NCBI GenBank assembly: GCA_027487435.1 | Contig: JAIYDP010000017.1 | Location: forward strand, 1 to 47,261 | Direction: 5' to 3' | Length of the DNA: 47,261 nt | DNA from: Verrucomicrobiaceae bacterium | Lineage (GTDB): Bacteria > Verrucomicrobiota > Verrucomicrobiia > Verrucomicrobiales > Akkermansiaceae | Shown here: positions 1 through 10,376 of the stretch, piece by piece | Numbering within the stretch: the first letter of the stretch is position 1 | How the letters are laid out: the number at the start of each line of letters is the position of its first letter | Program-made: the position numbers and the translations under genes | The notes under the pieces: model-generated | Database searches by the model: none | The model's input: only the letters and a program-made list of their open reading frames with translations | What the model was told of the DNA's origin: nothing

Positions 1-1
1 C

Positions 2-328
2 AGGATATCCCGAATGTTGAACGACCCCGCGGCACACCAAATCCAGTGGAACATCATAGGCGAAATCTACAAACAGCGACGGCTCCAACAGCACAACGCC
101 CACGACGACGACGACGCGATCCCGCATGAAGCGCCCCCTGTCCCGCCTCCGTTCCAAAATCATGGCCTTGCTTTTAAATCAAACATTTTGGTTAACAGGT
201 CCGTAAATAACGTCTTAGTGCATTGGGAATGCTCTCAGAAAAACATCAACCAAGTTCACTTAGGACTAAATTCAAGTGGTTCCATATTTTGGCCTCAGCG
301 TTTCGTCACCACTTCGACCGTGGTTTGA
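2..328 (+). CDS. 3' end of an unrecognised gene (partial)
   Basis: The reading frame is open from the window edge, so the gene begins outside. About 60 residues look coding, including an Asp run followed by a proline-rich PPVPPPF stretch, and then composition turns AT-rich near base 170. The open frame formally continues to 328 but would overlap the last exon of the convergent ammonium transporter, so the true stop is probably earlier, reached through a small intron or a frame I cannot fix. I recognise no domain and assign no function. Confidence 0.35.
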   Translation, partial: RISRMLNDPAAHQIQWNIIGEIYKQRRLQQHNAHDDDDAIPHEAPPVPPPFQNHGLAFKSNILVNRSVNNVLVHWECSQKNINQVHLGLNSSGSIFWPQRFVTTSTVV

Positions 329-1777
329 CGACGATTCACCCAATAAGGGAGTTTCTTCAACCTCTACCAAGTGCTCCACAAAATCAAGTCCAAGTTCCTG
401 TCCAATCAAACCTCGTCATGCCAGTCTCACCTCTTCTGCTGGAGTGACCCTGATATCACCAAATTTGCCGAGAATCCACACGATAGCAACGGTCATCACT
501 CCACTCCAAACAATGGCAACAGTCACACCGATTGCTTGTGCACCCAGAAGGTTCGACCCTCCATAGAAAAGCCCATTTGACGCCTGAACATGTCAGATTC
601 TGTTCGTTCGATGGCATTGTTACATCAGGATTCACGTCCTTCGCAGAGAAGAAGCCAATGGCAAGTGAGCCTATCACCCCGGTGATGCCATGAACTGACG
701 AGACCTTCATCATTATGTATATCACAAACAAACTCCAATACGTCAAGTGCATCGTCAATGACAAGAGTCCGCTCGTGCATCAAGTAGCAACCCCAATAAC
801 TTCCAAGACCTCCCAAGAGGCCGATAGTCGCCGCACCGTACACATGCACGTATCCGCTTGCTGGAGTAATCGCAGCCAGGCCCTACACGATATGAGACAA
901 TTGAAATGAGAACAGATACTGCAACAACTCCGTTCATTGCTGCAACAGCAGAAGGACGATGCCTTACTGCAGCAAGAACAGTCCAAGTAACTCCACAGAC
1001 AGTTGCTGCAACTTGGGTATTCACGATTGTGTGAACTGCAACTGGACCCATCGACAGTGCAGAGCCGGCGTTAAAGCCGAACCAGCCAAGCCACAGAAAC
1101 GCAGAACCCACAGACGCAAGGGGTAGATTAGAGTAAGGTAGATGAGACGGATGCCCATGGGTCAGCCCCGCCCTTGGACCCAGCGCGTGAGCTGCAGCAA
1201 GAGAAGCGATTCCAGCAGACGCATGAATCACGATACCACCTGCAAAATCAAGCACTCCAAGTCTCGCAAGAAAGCCATTTGGATTGAATATCCATCTTGC
1301 AAGCGGATAGTAAACAACTAGTTCCCAAAGTACCATGAGCGCGACGACAAAGCGGAACTTCATACGCTCCGCAACTGCCCCGGTGAGTAGTAAGGGTGTA
1401 ATTGCAGCAAACATCATCTGAAACAAAGCAAACGACGCTTCTGACACATTATGTCCAAGAAAGCATCCACTCCAGCGAAGATTCAAAAAGAAGCTGCGCG
1501 AAAAATCACCCACGATTGGGTTTTCTCCAGAAAACGTAAGCGAATAGCCGACCGAGTACCACATAAACGAAAGTAGCGATACACCAGCAAGAACTTGGGT
1601 AATTATAGAGTTTAGATTCTTGCTCTGAAGAAGACCAGCTTCGAAAAAGGCGAGGCCAGGAATCATGCCCAATACCAGAATTGTGGACATGGATAGCCAC
1701 ACTGTGTCAGCCATGTTGGAAGCGCATGCAATCGGTGTAGACAATGCAGTGGCATTGAGAGATAGGGCAGTCGACAT
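272..1777 (-). CDS. AMT: Ammonium transporter (AMT/Mep/Rh family)
   Basis: Integral plasma-membrane channel for ammonium. The first exon carries the family opening NMADTVWLSMS, FFEAGLLQSKN and GAVAERMKFR, and the pore motif DFAGGIVIHASAGIASL. Frames are restored by four introns of 37, 37, 40 and 33 nt, giving VVA|GLAAITPASGYV, IDDALD|VSSVHGITGV, NPD|ASNGLFYGGSNLLGAQ and AEE|ELGLDFVEH, the expected order of AMT helices and C-terminal regulatory tail. Stop TGA is at 272-274. I chose the ATG at 1777 because the longer open frame begins with a non-ATG codon. The gene is divergent from the unknown gene at 1920, with 142 bp between starts. About 460 residues, normal for the family. Nothing is missing. 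Confidence 0.93.
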
Positions 1778-1919
1778 ACCACGACTTTCTGCTTGCACTA
1801 AAACTGTTTTGACTTGACCTGAACTAAAATGACTTGACTTTGACCGTGGAGTGCCTTTGATCACCTTATTTATTTATTGCAGATTAGCCTTAAGCCCAAA
1901 AGAGTACACAAAATGAAAC

Positions 1920-3188
1920 ATGCCGCAAAACCAGATGGGATCAGAACACGTCATTCTAAACAATAATATTCTTGGGAATATGGGAAATGTTGTGCAGGTT
2001 TGCAGCCGAACGTCTGAGGATACATGCGCCGATTATCTTAGTTACGACATTGTCAGGTCATGGGAGTTTGAAGCTGCCATAGAAGAAGCTGTACGTTTTC
2101 CTAGCATAGAGCAGTCGCGCCCTCCTCGGCCTGATTCCGTGATATTGTTCTCGGATTTGTCTGATTTCGACAAAATTATGGGTTTGGTTACTCTTGCAAG
2201 GTCCACAAGAGCGTTGAAAGCTTTTTGTGCCCTTGTTTTTTCTCCTCATGTACCGTCTGAAGTAGTGGTCAAATTTGTTCGAACAATTGGAACCGACATT
2301 CTGCTTTTCAAAGGGAAAGTCCCAACAAAGAGCATCTCTCCACTTGCATCCACGCATTCTCCATTGGTGTCTCTGACTGACTTCGACGAGACACATGAAT
2401 GCCAAATCCGGGACGTTGATGATGCTAAAACTATTTTGGGCTCGCTCGGACCTTTTTCGGCACTCTGTTGTGGGCCTCTTACTGACGTTGTTTATTGCTC
2501 TTCGTTTCTCCACATTTCTGAGGTTATCTTTGCTCCTTCTGCCCTCATTCGGAACGTTCCGTCTTCACCTTCGGAACTGAAAGTTGACAATGAAAAAATA
2601 ATAATTTTTGTACCTCCCGTGCAAGAATTTCTCGATGATGTGGAGGCTGCATGGGTCGCCTTTCGGCAGTTCAAAACAATAAGAGTGTTTCCAACACTGC
2701 CGATTGACCAAAGGATCCCAACTGCTCTGGCCCGCTCTCTTCTATCAGCTGTTGATTCGGTGCAGATCCCTGCTAAATACCTGACTCCGTAGTGCTCCAT
2801 TGATGATTGTCCTCTTGGGAAGGATCTGTATTTGGTAGGGAAAGTATGCAATGAGTTTTTAACGACAACGTTACATCAAAATTTTAATCAAGGGTCAAGC
2901 AATGCAGAGGATGAGGGTGAATTTGTCGAATCCAATTCGATTAGTATGTCTCGTTTTGACAAATTGGAATTAGTTTCGTACCCCATTGCCCTCAATTGCT
3001 GTGTGGCTGCCGTTGACGCTCTCCGCTCTCACAGTTGGTCTATGTGCCGGGGCACAATTGTTGTTGATGTCCGTGACGGTAGTGCAAGATTTATTGTTGA
3101 TCCAAGAGGAGGGCGTCATCATGTTTCGGTTTCAACTAAGGAATCCATGACACCCTTTTTGGAAGGCCTTCTGTCCTTCATTTTGTAG
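1920..3188 (+). CDS. Conserved-looking protein of unknown function
   Basis: Two open stretches are separated by an in-frame TAG at 2790-2792. A 33-nt GT...TAG segment (2760-2792) in phase 0 removes it, joining AVDS to CSIDDCPLGKDLY, so I read one gene of about 410 residues. The product is soluble, with no signal peptide or membrane segment. It has an Ile/Val-rich core (VILFSDLSDFDKIMGL, EKIIIFVPPVQEF) and a C-terminal domain ending in GTIVVDVRDGSARFIVDP. The start is uncertain: ATGs exist at 1920 and further in at MGNVVQVC. I do not recognise the family. It is convergent with the cyclic-nucleotide-binding gene, with a 302-bp gap. Confidence 0.6.
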
Positions 3189-3490
3189 GTTCTGGTCAAC
3201 TGAAATGTACAAGAAAACAGTTCACTGGACTGCTGCAGCGGCCATAAGGAAGCTACTGTTAAGGCAACTTCAACACTGAATAAAGGAGCAAGGACATCTC
3301 CGTTGCTGACATGCGGCGAAGGACGAGGCCGCACTCGCCGACGCCGTTGCGATCGTGCAAGCTCCCCGACCGAGCCAAGGCTCGTCGGTAGAGCCGTTTG
3401 GGAAGATTTGACCATGAAGTTGATGTATCCTCATAAAGAGAGAGACGCGATGGAGAGGATGACCGTTGAGAGTCAACCGAACGAATGAAA
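3189..3490. other. Tail-to-tail intergenic stretch without a visible gene
   Basis: This lies between the stop of the unknown gene at 3188 and the stop of the minus-strand cyclic-nucleotide-binding gene at 3491. Short open frames on the minus strand are present, but no splice junction in phase connects them to the neighbouring gene. I see no tRNA-like or repeat structure. It is probably the two 3' untranslated regions. Confidence 0.4.
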
Positions 3491-6400
3491 TTATCCATGA
3501 ACTGCAAACTGCAATCGCCGCTCGATGGCTTTCTGGCGCTGGATATTGCGATTGGAGAAGTCGTCCGAAGAAAGAGCGGCCCCAAACACTCCCGGCATAA
3601 GTGGCATAAGACCGCGCTGCAATTCTCCGGGCAACTTCCCATTCGACATTTTGACATCGACTTGTACCATTGTCGAATGTTCTGGGACTCTACTTGTTTC
3701 AAAAGGTGCGCTCTCAGCAGAAGAGGCCGCATTTTGCGATAATAGAGCCGGGCGCAGTGGTCGCACGGACACAGAAAGCTCAAAGATTTCTTTTCTTTCC
3801 GCCGAGCCGCTCTTTGAGATGGATCGGTCACTGTCACGAGACGAGTAGAATGGAGACTGCGGACGAGAGGGCGTCCTTATCGGAGAGGGTGGACGTACAT
3901 GAGGATTCGGATGCTGAGAGAGTTGGAGTGGGACATGCTTATCAGTAATGTCTGCTGTTGAGCGATGAGGATCCTTCATCGTAGCACTCAGAGGGCGAAT
4001 GGCCAGAGCTTTGGATGAGTCCATTTCATCGGAAGAAACGGTCTTCATCGATGCCGACGTTGGCCGGGAATTGAGCGCAGTAGAACGAAGAGACGCAGAG
4101 TACGGGCGAGCGGATGGAGGGTCATATTCTAGAAAATAAATTTTGCAATCGAAAACAAACCTCTCATCAGCGGTGCGCTCTGTGGTCTCCCAAAGAACCG
4201 GGCATCGATGGACTCATTGACGTCACTCTTGCGATCTCCAAGAACAGAGCGCTGAGGGACGTCGCCATATCGATTTGGAGTGTGGGCAGATTGTGGCCTC
4301 ATCCTCCTCGCCCATGGCCCTACTTTTGGGGTCGCGACAAGAGATGCGTCGGTTTGGTCGACACGACGACTTCCATACTCTCGCCAATCGCTTGAATCAG
4401 CAGCAGCAGACCCATCAAACGCTAGCAAGTGGAACGGATGAAGTTCCGCAGCACCTTCGTCAACAAATCCAACGGGTGACGTGCCCCCTGTGTCATCATC
4501 AGCAATGATGCCGAGCTCTGCATCTTCTGACTCGGACCTTTCCAAAGCAGGAGGAAATTGAAAAATGTCCTTCAGAGGGATCTCAGGGGAACAAATAACA
4601 TTCCCGGAGGTTGCAATCGTCGCCGGCAAACCTCTCCTGACTGACATAATCAATATTCGTGCCTCTTCGTCGTTTAAATTGACAGCGGGAGGAGGCTCAG
4701 GAGAAGGCGGCTCATAGACATCGTTTGGATCTCTCCTTGCGTCCAATTTCGACTGCATGCCTAAGAAGGGATTGGTGTTGACATTGCCTTAACAAGGGTT
4801 GACGTAATCTTGTGAACTCCGGCTACAACGCGAGAGTTGAAATATTCGCGCTTCAGTCTGCATGATGAGATTCTGAAATGAAAGCACCACGGAAGCTCGT
4901 CTCTCATTTTGCCAAGAATATGAGAATCAGTCATCTGGAGGTCTGCTTTGCTGAACACAAATATTTCGCAATCGGACACGCATACGGCCGTGTACGGCTC
5001 GGCTGAGTCCTTCAGAGTCGCCTCCTGAAAAATAAATCAAAGTAGGATGTGCATAACGTCTCCAAAGGAGCCACCGGATGGAATGACGGCGACTTCGAAT
5101 TGCTCTTGTGCGTGCTCTTTCATCGGGGCACGTGCCCATTTCTTGATGTTAACATTCTTGCTGATAATTTTGGTCATTTTCTTGCGAACTTGGGCGCAGA
5201 GCGTACACGTGACCTTGCCAGCACCAACGCAATATCTGCACGCTTCCGCTGGGGCAATGTCTGCGCATTCAGAGATAATCTCATCGCCTCACACTGTCCA
5301 AAAGCTTCCTCGCAGCATCTCCTCGCAACCTCTTGGAGATGATTTCTGCTCGACGAGTCGCCAGCACTCGCGCCCTCTCATCCTCCGACATGGCGTACTT
5401 GATCATACCAGATCCATGACAGAGCGTGCAGGCCACTGTTCCGCATCCTTTACATCCTTTGCAGTTTGTCTTCTCATGTTGCTCTTGCGTCTTGAGCAAG
5501 TGGGTGATTTCTTTTTCTTTCAACAACTTCACGTCGCCTTTAATCAAAAAGTGCACCCCGCGAGGCCTGTCGCCCTGAAATAGTGAACAGAATTTGGGGG
5601 CCACGGAGACCTCGCGGATTAGCACATCCCCCTTTCGACAATTCTTGACGGTCATAATGTAGCAGAGCCGCCTCAAATCTCTGTGGGCCAAGTGCGAAAA
5701 GCAACGAATCTTGTGCAAATTCTCGACCTCAATTATTGAGAAAAATGCAAAAGGAAATCTACCTGCTGTTTCGTCGCGGATTCAAGGGCATCCTTCATGA
5801 TGCGAAGGTAATCGGGCCTGCTGATTGACAACATGATTGTGGGCTCTCTTGTAATTATCGTCCCTGTTCTGCTCTCGCCACTGATAAGTGCAAGTTCCCC
5901 AAACGCGGAACCGGCCCTCATGACACCAAGACATGTTCCGTGAAGATTTGAGAGATTCACGCCAATGGGTTCTTGCACAACCTGCACAATTATCTAGCAA
6001 ACTGATGTGAACCTCCAAGGCATGATGAAGGGATAAGCGAGTCACAGGGGACATAAGCTCCTCAACTGACTCTACGCCTTGCTGTTCGGCCGAATTACCG
6101 CTTTGATCTGCCCCATCGACCCTTGATGTGAGGTCCTCAGAAGAGCCGTCTTCGGGGAGTTGGTTAGAAGGTGCTGCAGAGTCCTGAGCAATTTTTCTTT
6201 GATGATATGCAACCGACCCGTTGAGCACCACATACCTGACGGCTCAGAAGGTGCAAATTCGTCTGCACCAGAGCGATCGATCATCCACGCCATCCCCTTG
6301 AGTGAAGACGACAGAAAACGCAGGAAGCACAAAGACGTCAGCGCTTTCACAACACTGCTTAAGGATATTGTAAGGAGTCTTCTCAAAAGCTTTGACACTT

Positions 6401-7075
6401 CTCAAAACATCCACAAGGCGCGCAGTTGTTGTAGCCGCGTGCGGATGTGGAGTTGACACTAAGTACATGACTTCATTGGCCGTGGTCACCGACAGCCCAG
6501 CGGAAGTTTGTGCTGTCCCCCCTGACTCAACAGCCCATAATGCATCGTAACGTAAAATGGCCAACTCTGTCCGATCAAGAGCAATGAGGGAGCAGGGATA
6601 CTGCAACGTTAGCCACTAATGTGAGTGACACTTTTTCAATCAGTTGGCTCGAGGCGCCGTCAGCTCCAATTGTTGACCCTTTTGGAAGAATTTTTGCGAA
6701 TGAAGATGCCTCTACAACTGATGCCTGGTCACCAGGCTTGTGAAAAGAGATTCCAATCCGTCCAGTCAGCATGAATGCAATGAAATCCTTGTCAGTCTCT
6801 CCTTGAACAGCGAGCACATCTCCACTGTAAAGAACCTGAAGCCTGATCGACTTCAACATGTCTGCCACCATTTCCTCGGTTGATACCTGCATCATTTTAT
6901 CACAGGAATCTCCAGGCACCAAACCTGAAAAAAAGGGAAAAGCCGCAGCTTGTCTTTCAGCTTCGATTGAGATGCTACGGCTACACTAAGCAATGAGCGA
7001 CATGGAGACTCAGAACTCGAATAACCTCCCCACAGCGTTTGCTTTTTTTCGTAATTTCGAGCCAAGGTCAGACAT
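3491..7075 (-). CDS. Multi-domain cyclic-nucleotide-binding protein with zinc-motif insert and RPxSA-rich tail
   Basis: At least three cyclic-nucleotide-binding (CNB) folds are read 5' to 3' on the minus strand. The first (about 6.9-6.45 kb) is divergent. The second contains FGELALISGESRTGTI, whose Glu and Arg match the phosphate-binding cassette, so it could bind cAMP or cGMP. The third starts GDVLIREGDRPRGVHFLIKG and ends VSDCEIFVFSKADL, but its cassette is degraded (GSFGDE). Between its halves sit two Cys clusters, CKGCKGCGTVACTLCHGSG and CRYCVGAGKVTCTLC, resembling DnaJ-type zinc ribbons. The tail (3.49-4.75 kb) is low-complexity with repeated RPxSA motifs. Introns of 32-36 nt join the frames. 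The junction at about 4.76 kb needs a 41-nt intron, so the tail could be a separate gene. The 5' end is unsettled: ATG at 7075 is the nearest. Multi-CNB proteins of this kind occur in flagellates; the function is inferred only. Confidence 0.7.
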
Positions 7076-7156
7076 CAGTTTGATTGATGTTGGCAAATAA
7101 TAGCGTGGAAATTAGAGCATCTTTTACTGCAAACGACAACTTATTGCGCACAATGT

Positions 7157-7930
7157 TCATGTTGTTTTTTTCTTGTTCTTCTTTGCTCGGAGGGAAACAT
7201 TTTCGCGCGAGTCTGGAGAAGTCTCTGAATTGGAAACTTTTTCTTTCTTGTCTTTGCTAGCGGCCATCGAGCTGTCAGGAATTTGCTTGCTCGATTCGCC
7301 TGTTGGTTGCAGCATTCGAGAACACAAACCAATCAACAAAATTGCAGAAAACTCTGCTGCTAGATGCACTCCCAGTAGACTTGAATGCTTGTGAATTACC
7401 CAATAAGAGACTGAAAACAGGGGATTGACAATACCTGGAGCCGGCCCAAAGCCAATGTGAGAGGCTGTGTAGCTAATAACAGAGGCAGCTGACGCAGCCC
7501 AAAAAAGAGGCAGTACTGCAGGAATTGCGTACATTACCAAGCTGAAAGTGAATTCATGTCTAAATAGACTGACAAGCTCTTCTTGATTTAGGGCTCCGAC
7601 AGAAGCAATGTATGGCGAGGGCCATGCGAGAGAATTCACGGCTTTCTTCGAAGCTGACGACAAGAGAAGGTATGGGACGAAGAGTGAAGTGCCAACATGT
7701 AGCAAGATTGTCAAAGAGGCGTGCTTAAGAGATTTTCTCTTTGTAAAAAACTCCAGGAGGGGGACTGCAGGATTGACAAACTCGCCAGGGACGAAGAACG
7801 AGAGAAAATTTAGAACTGCGCAATAGAGGGCTGTAGATTGCAAGCCTGTCAAAGGAAGTGCAGGGAATAGGGAAGCTGAAAGGTTGATGAGCAGAAACAA
7901 GGTTGGAAACACGAGCGACACGAGCGACAT
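7157..7930 (-). CDS. Aquaporin-like (MIP) membrane channel, unorthodox AQP11/12 type
   Basis: Single-exon protein of 257 residues with about six hydrophobic segments in the MIP two-fold arrangement. The first half-helix box after the second segment is VNPAVPL (NPA near residues 53-55). The second, after the fifth segment, is GIVNPLF (NPL near 169-171). It is followed by a final helix reading HSSLLGVHLAAEF, close to the usual YWVGPLLGA ending. The last four residues are KKTT, a fit to the C-terminal dilysine (KKXX) ER-retrieval signal. The altered second NPA box and ER signal point to the intracellular AQP11/12 group. No ordinary aquaporin selectivity arginine follows the second box. A polytopic protein of another family is the alternative. 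The gene lies about 80 bp from the start of the CNB gene downstream. Confidence 0.55.
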   Translation of the reverse strand: MSLVSLVFPTLFLLINLSASLFPALPLTGLQSTALYCAVLNFLSFFVPGEFVNPAVPLLEFFTKRKSLKHASLTILLHVGTSLFVPYLLLSSASKKAVNSLAWPSPYIASVGALNQEELVSLFRHEFTFSLVMYAIPAVLPLFWAASAASVISYTASHIGFGPAPGIVNPLFSVSYWVIHKHSSLLGVHLAAEFSAILLIGLCSRMLQPTGESSKQIPDSSMAASKDKKEKVSNSETSPDSRENVSLRAKKNKKKTT

Positions 7931-8058
7931 CTCCTTTCCTCAAAATTACAGTTGTTAAGTACAGCAACGCAGTCGTCATCCGTCTTGCGAGATCAGGTGG
8001 CTCGTCAGGGCTTGCATGAAGGTTGAATGTAAAATCTCGACGTTCTTCGAAGCGGCAA

Positions 8059-10290
8059 CTACGTTGTTGAACATTTTCGAAGCGTCTGACAGGTCAGATA
8101 GATCGTGATATCTGTACATTTCTTGACGTCGTCTGCAGGCCGGGGAAGACTCTTGTCTTCTGTTGAAAGTGATCCGAACCGAAATTGAACATCAGACGCC
8201 GAGATCTGAATGCCGTTACAAACTTGCAGCGTTGGAAGGAGGAGCCGCAAAAGCGATGGTAGTACGGAACACTTGCAAATCTCGTTGTCAATAAGACGAA
8301 TTGATGAGAGCCGAGTGAGGAATTGCAGGGATTCCAACTCTCGGACAGAGGCAATGCCATTGAATCGCAAAGTCAAATCCTCCACAAATGGAGCTTTCCT
8401 CAACCATCCGACCAACAAATCGAAGTCGACACACATTGCAGACACTGCTGTGATGTGCTCATCAAACGCCTCAGGACATTTTCCGACAACAAATAGTGTC
8501 ATCATATCGCCTTGCTTTGTCTTCTCGAAAAAAGGTTGAATGATTTCGTTGCTATTTCTGAAGCTTTCGATGGCCCTTTCGATCAAAACAGACCTTCTCA
8601 GTAAGAACCAATGGCGGCGAGGTTCACTTTGGCGGGGTGGATGATGAACTGTCGCTGATGGCTGCACTATTTGTAGGACTTGGTTGCGCTAGAGGAGCGG
8701 GACATGATTGCAGTGGGACAGGAGGTGGGCGAATGTTTGCGGCCGCCTTTCTTTCCTGAATATCTTAGCTTGGAAGTTTGCTGCCCTTGATTACGTCATC
8801 CGAGATTCGCCGCAAGTCCAAGTGTCGAAGATTCTTCAAACTGTCAACAAGTACAGGGCGATAGATCGGCTCTGAACACACGGGATTGCCCTCCATCGAC
8901 AGCTCTTGACTTTCAAATTTGCAGACTAGGCTCTACCAATCAACGCTTTGCAAGGAACAATTGATGACAGCGAGGAGACCGTTCGTATTTGATTAGACGA
9001 AAGAAACAGCCGCTGCAGATTGGTGAGGGGATCCATCATTGCAACGTGTTCTATCTGAAGAGTCGGTTTCATTCGGACGCGTCAACTTTGTTGCGTCGCG
9101 CATTGAGTTCCGTCAACCCGACAAGAGAAGAGACATTGTCCAATGCGGAGAGCTCATTTCCAGCCAAATTTAAAACCCGCAGGTCCGTCAAGGGAGCTAA
9201 ATTTTCTGAACGAGTAAGGCCCGCCATGGAATTAAACCAATGCGACAAATTCGATTCGAGTGAAGGTCAAGAACATCTAGACGAGTCGAAAGTGAGAGCG
9301 ACTCAATCTTCTCGATTTCATTTTTTCCGAGCATCAACACTCTGAGCGACGGTAACCCATCAAGACCTTCAATTCTCTTTAGAACATGAGAGAGAGCGAT
9401 CCCACTCACAACCTTAATCTTATTTGAATAAAGATCGAGGAATATCAATTGCGGTAAATTAACCAAATTCTCCATTCGAGCAACCAAATTATTCTGCAAA
9501 TTAAGGAGTCGCAGCCGCTCTTCTCCCTCGAGCACTGGAATAGCCTGCATTGTCACCACGTACAAGGCTTGCAGACTGAGAGGGAGCGATGGTCGAGACT
9601 CATGCGCTCAGGGTTCGCTGCCCTCTCCTCCCGTGAACGTCGGCAAACAAGCGGTCTCTCGCCTTGTACAGTCCATCCTTGACCGGGCTTGTCATGAAGA
9701 GCGTCACCAGCCGAGTCATCGGGGGCGTGCTATAGGAGTCAACGGCATCGTCCGACAAACACTCTTGGGGCTGCGAGAGGCGCGCTCTCTGGATCCTAAA
9801 AAACGTCACTCACGAAAATACATATGCAATTCACTCGAGTGGGCCTGTAAGGTTGCCTTATCGACGACGATGTTCCACTGACTAGTATTTGAGAAAAGAC
9901 AGGTCTGACCCAAACGAGTGAGGTCGATCATCCTCGAGTTGGTTCGCCCCTTTTACATCAAAACACAAGAAAGTTATATTACTGGAGAGCGAATGGATCG
10001 CTTGTCGGGGTTTGCAGTTGCAGGTCTATGCAATGAGATCGCACAGAGCGCACATTTGACCGAGGCGCTCCTCGTCGTTGGGCATCTGCGCTTCTCAGTG
10101 TTGCGCTCTCTGGAGAGGGCCTTGATGGCGGTCTTGCACTCGGTTGGAATGCTCTCGAGGATACTCAAAAGATTAGTTCCTTGCTGACACTAGTAACTTT
10201 CAAATCGAGAATCCCCACGAAAAGGGTCTAATCTGGACGGTGGAGTCGGAGATGAGGAACCTTAATGCCATGTCAGGCTTCAGCTATCAC
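8059..10290 (-). CDS. LRRC49: LRRC49-like leucine-rich repeat protein (tubulin polyglutamylase complex subunit)
   Basis: LRRC49 (TPGS4/p79) is a subunit of the TTLL1 tubulin polyglutamylase complex acting on ciliary and centriolar microtubules. The leucine-rich repeats read GEERLRLLNLQNN, LIFLDLYSNKIK, LRVLMLGKNEIEKIE and LDVLDLHSNRI, then after a 32-nt intron ENLAPLTDLRVLNLAGNEL, the same order and spacing as animal LRRC49. A proline-rich linker (about 8.65-8.75 kb) leads to a conserved C-terminal domain: AVSAMCVDFDLLVGWLRKAP, LTRLSSIRLIDNE and CNGIQISASDV. A 36-nt intron interrupts the second repeat. The N-terminal exons between 9.6 and 10.3 kb are Ser/Arg-rich and not well resolved; the C-terminal end may involve one more intron (stops at 8094 or 8059). 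It ends about 90 bp from Lon. Confidence 0.8.
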
Positions 10291-10376
10291 GCGCTACACA
10301 CCCCTCCTAATCATTTTGCTGAGCGCTGCGAGCACTTTGGGGTCAACATTTCCCTCCATTCTCCTTTGACAAATAT

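Noticed and set aside
2760..2792. In-frame TAG in the unknown gene, possible readthrough or pseudogene
   Set aside because: A 33-nt GT...TAG intron in phase 0 removes it and has the size of all other introns here.
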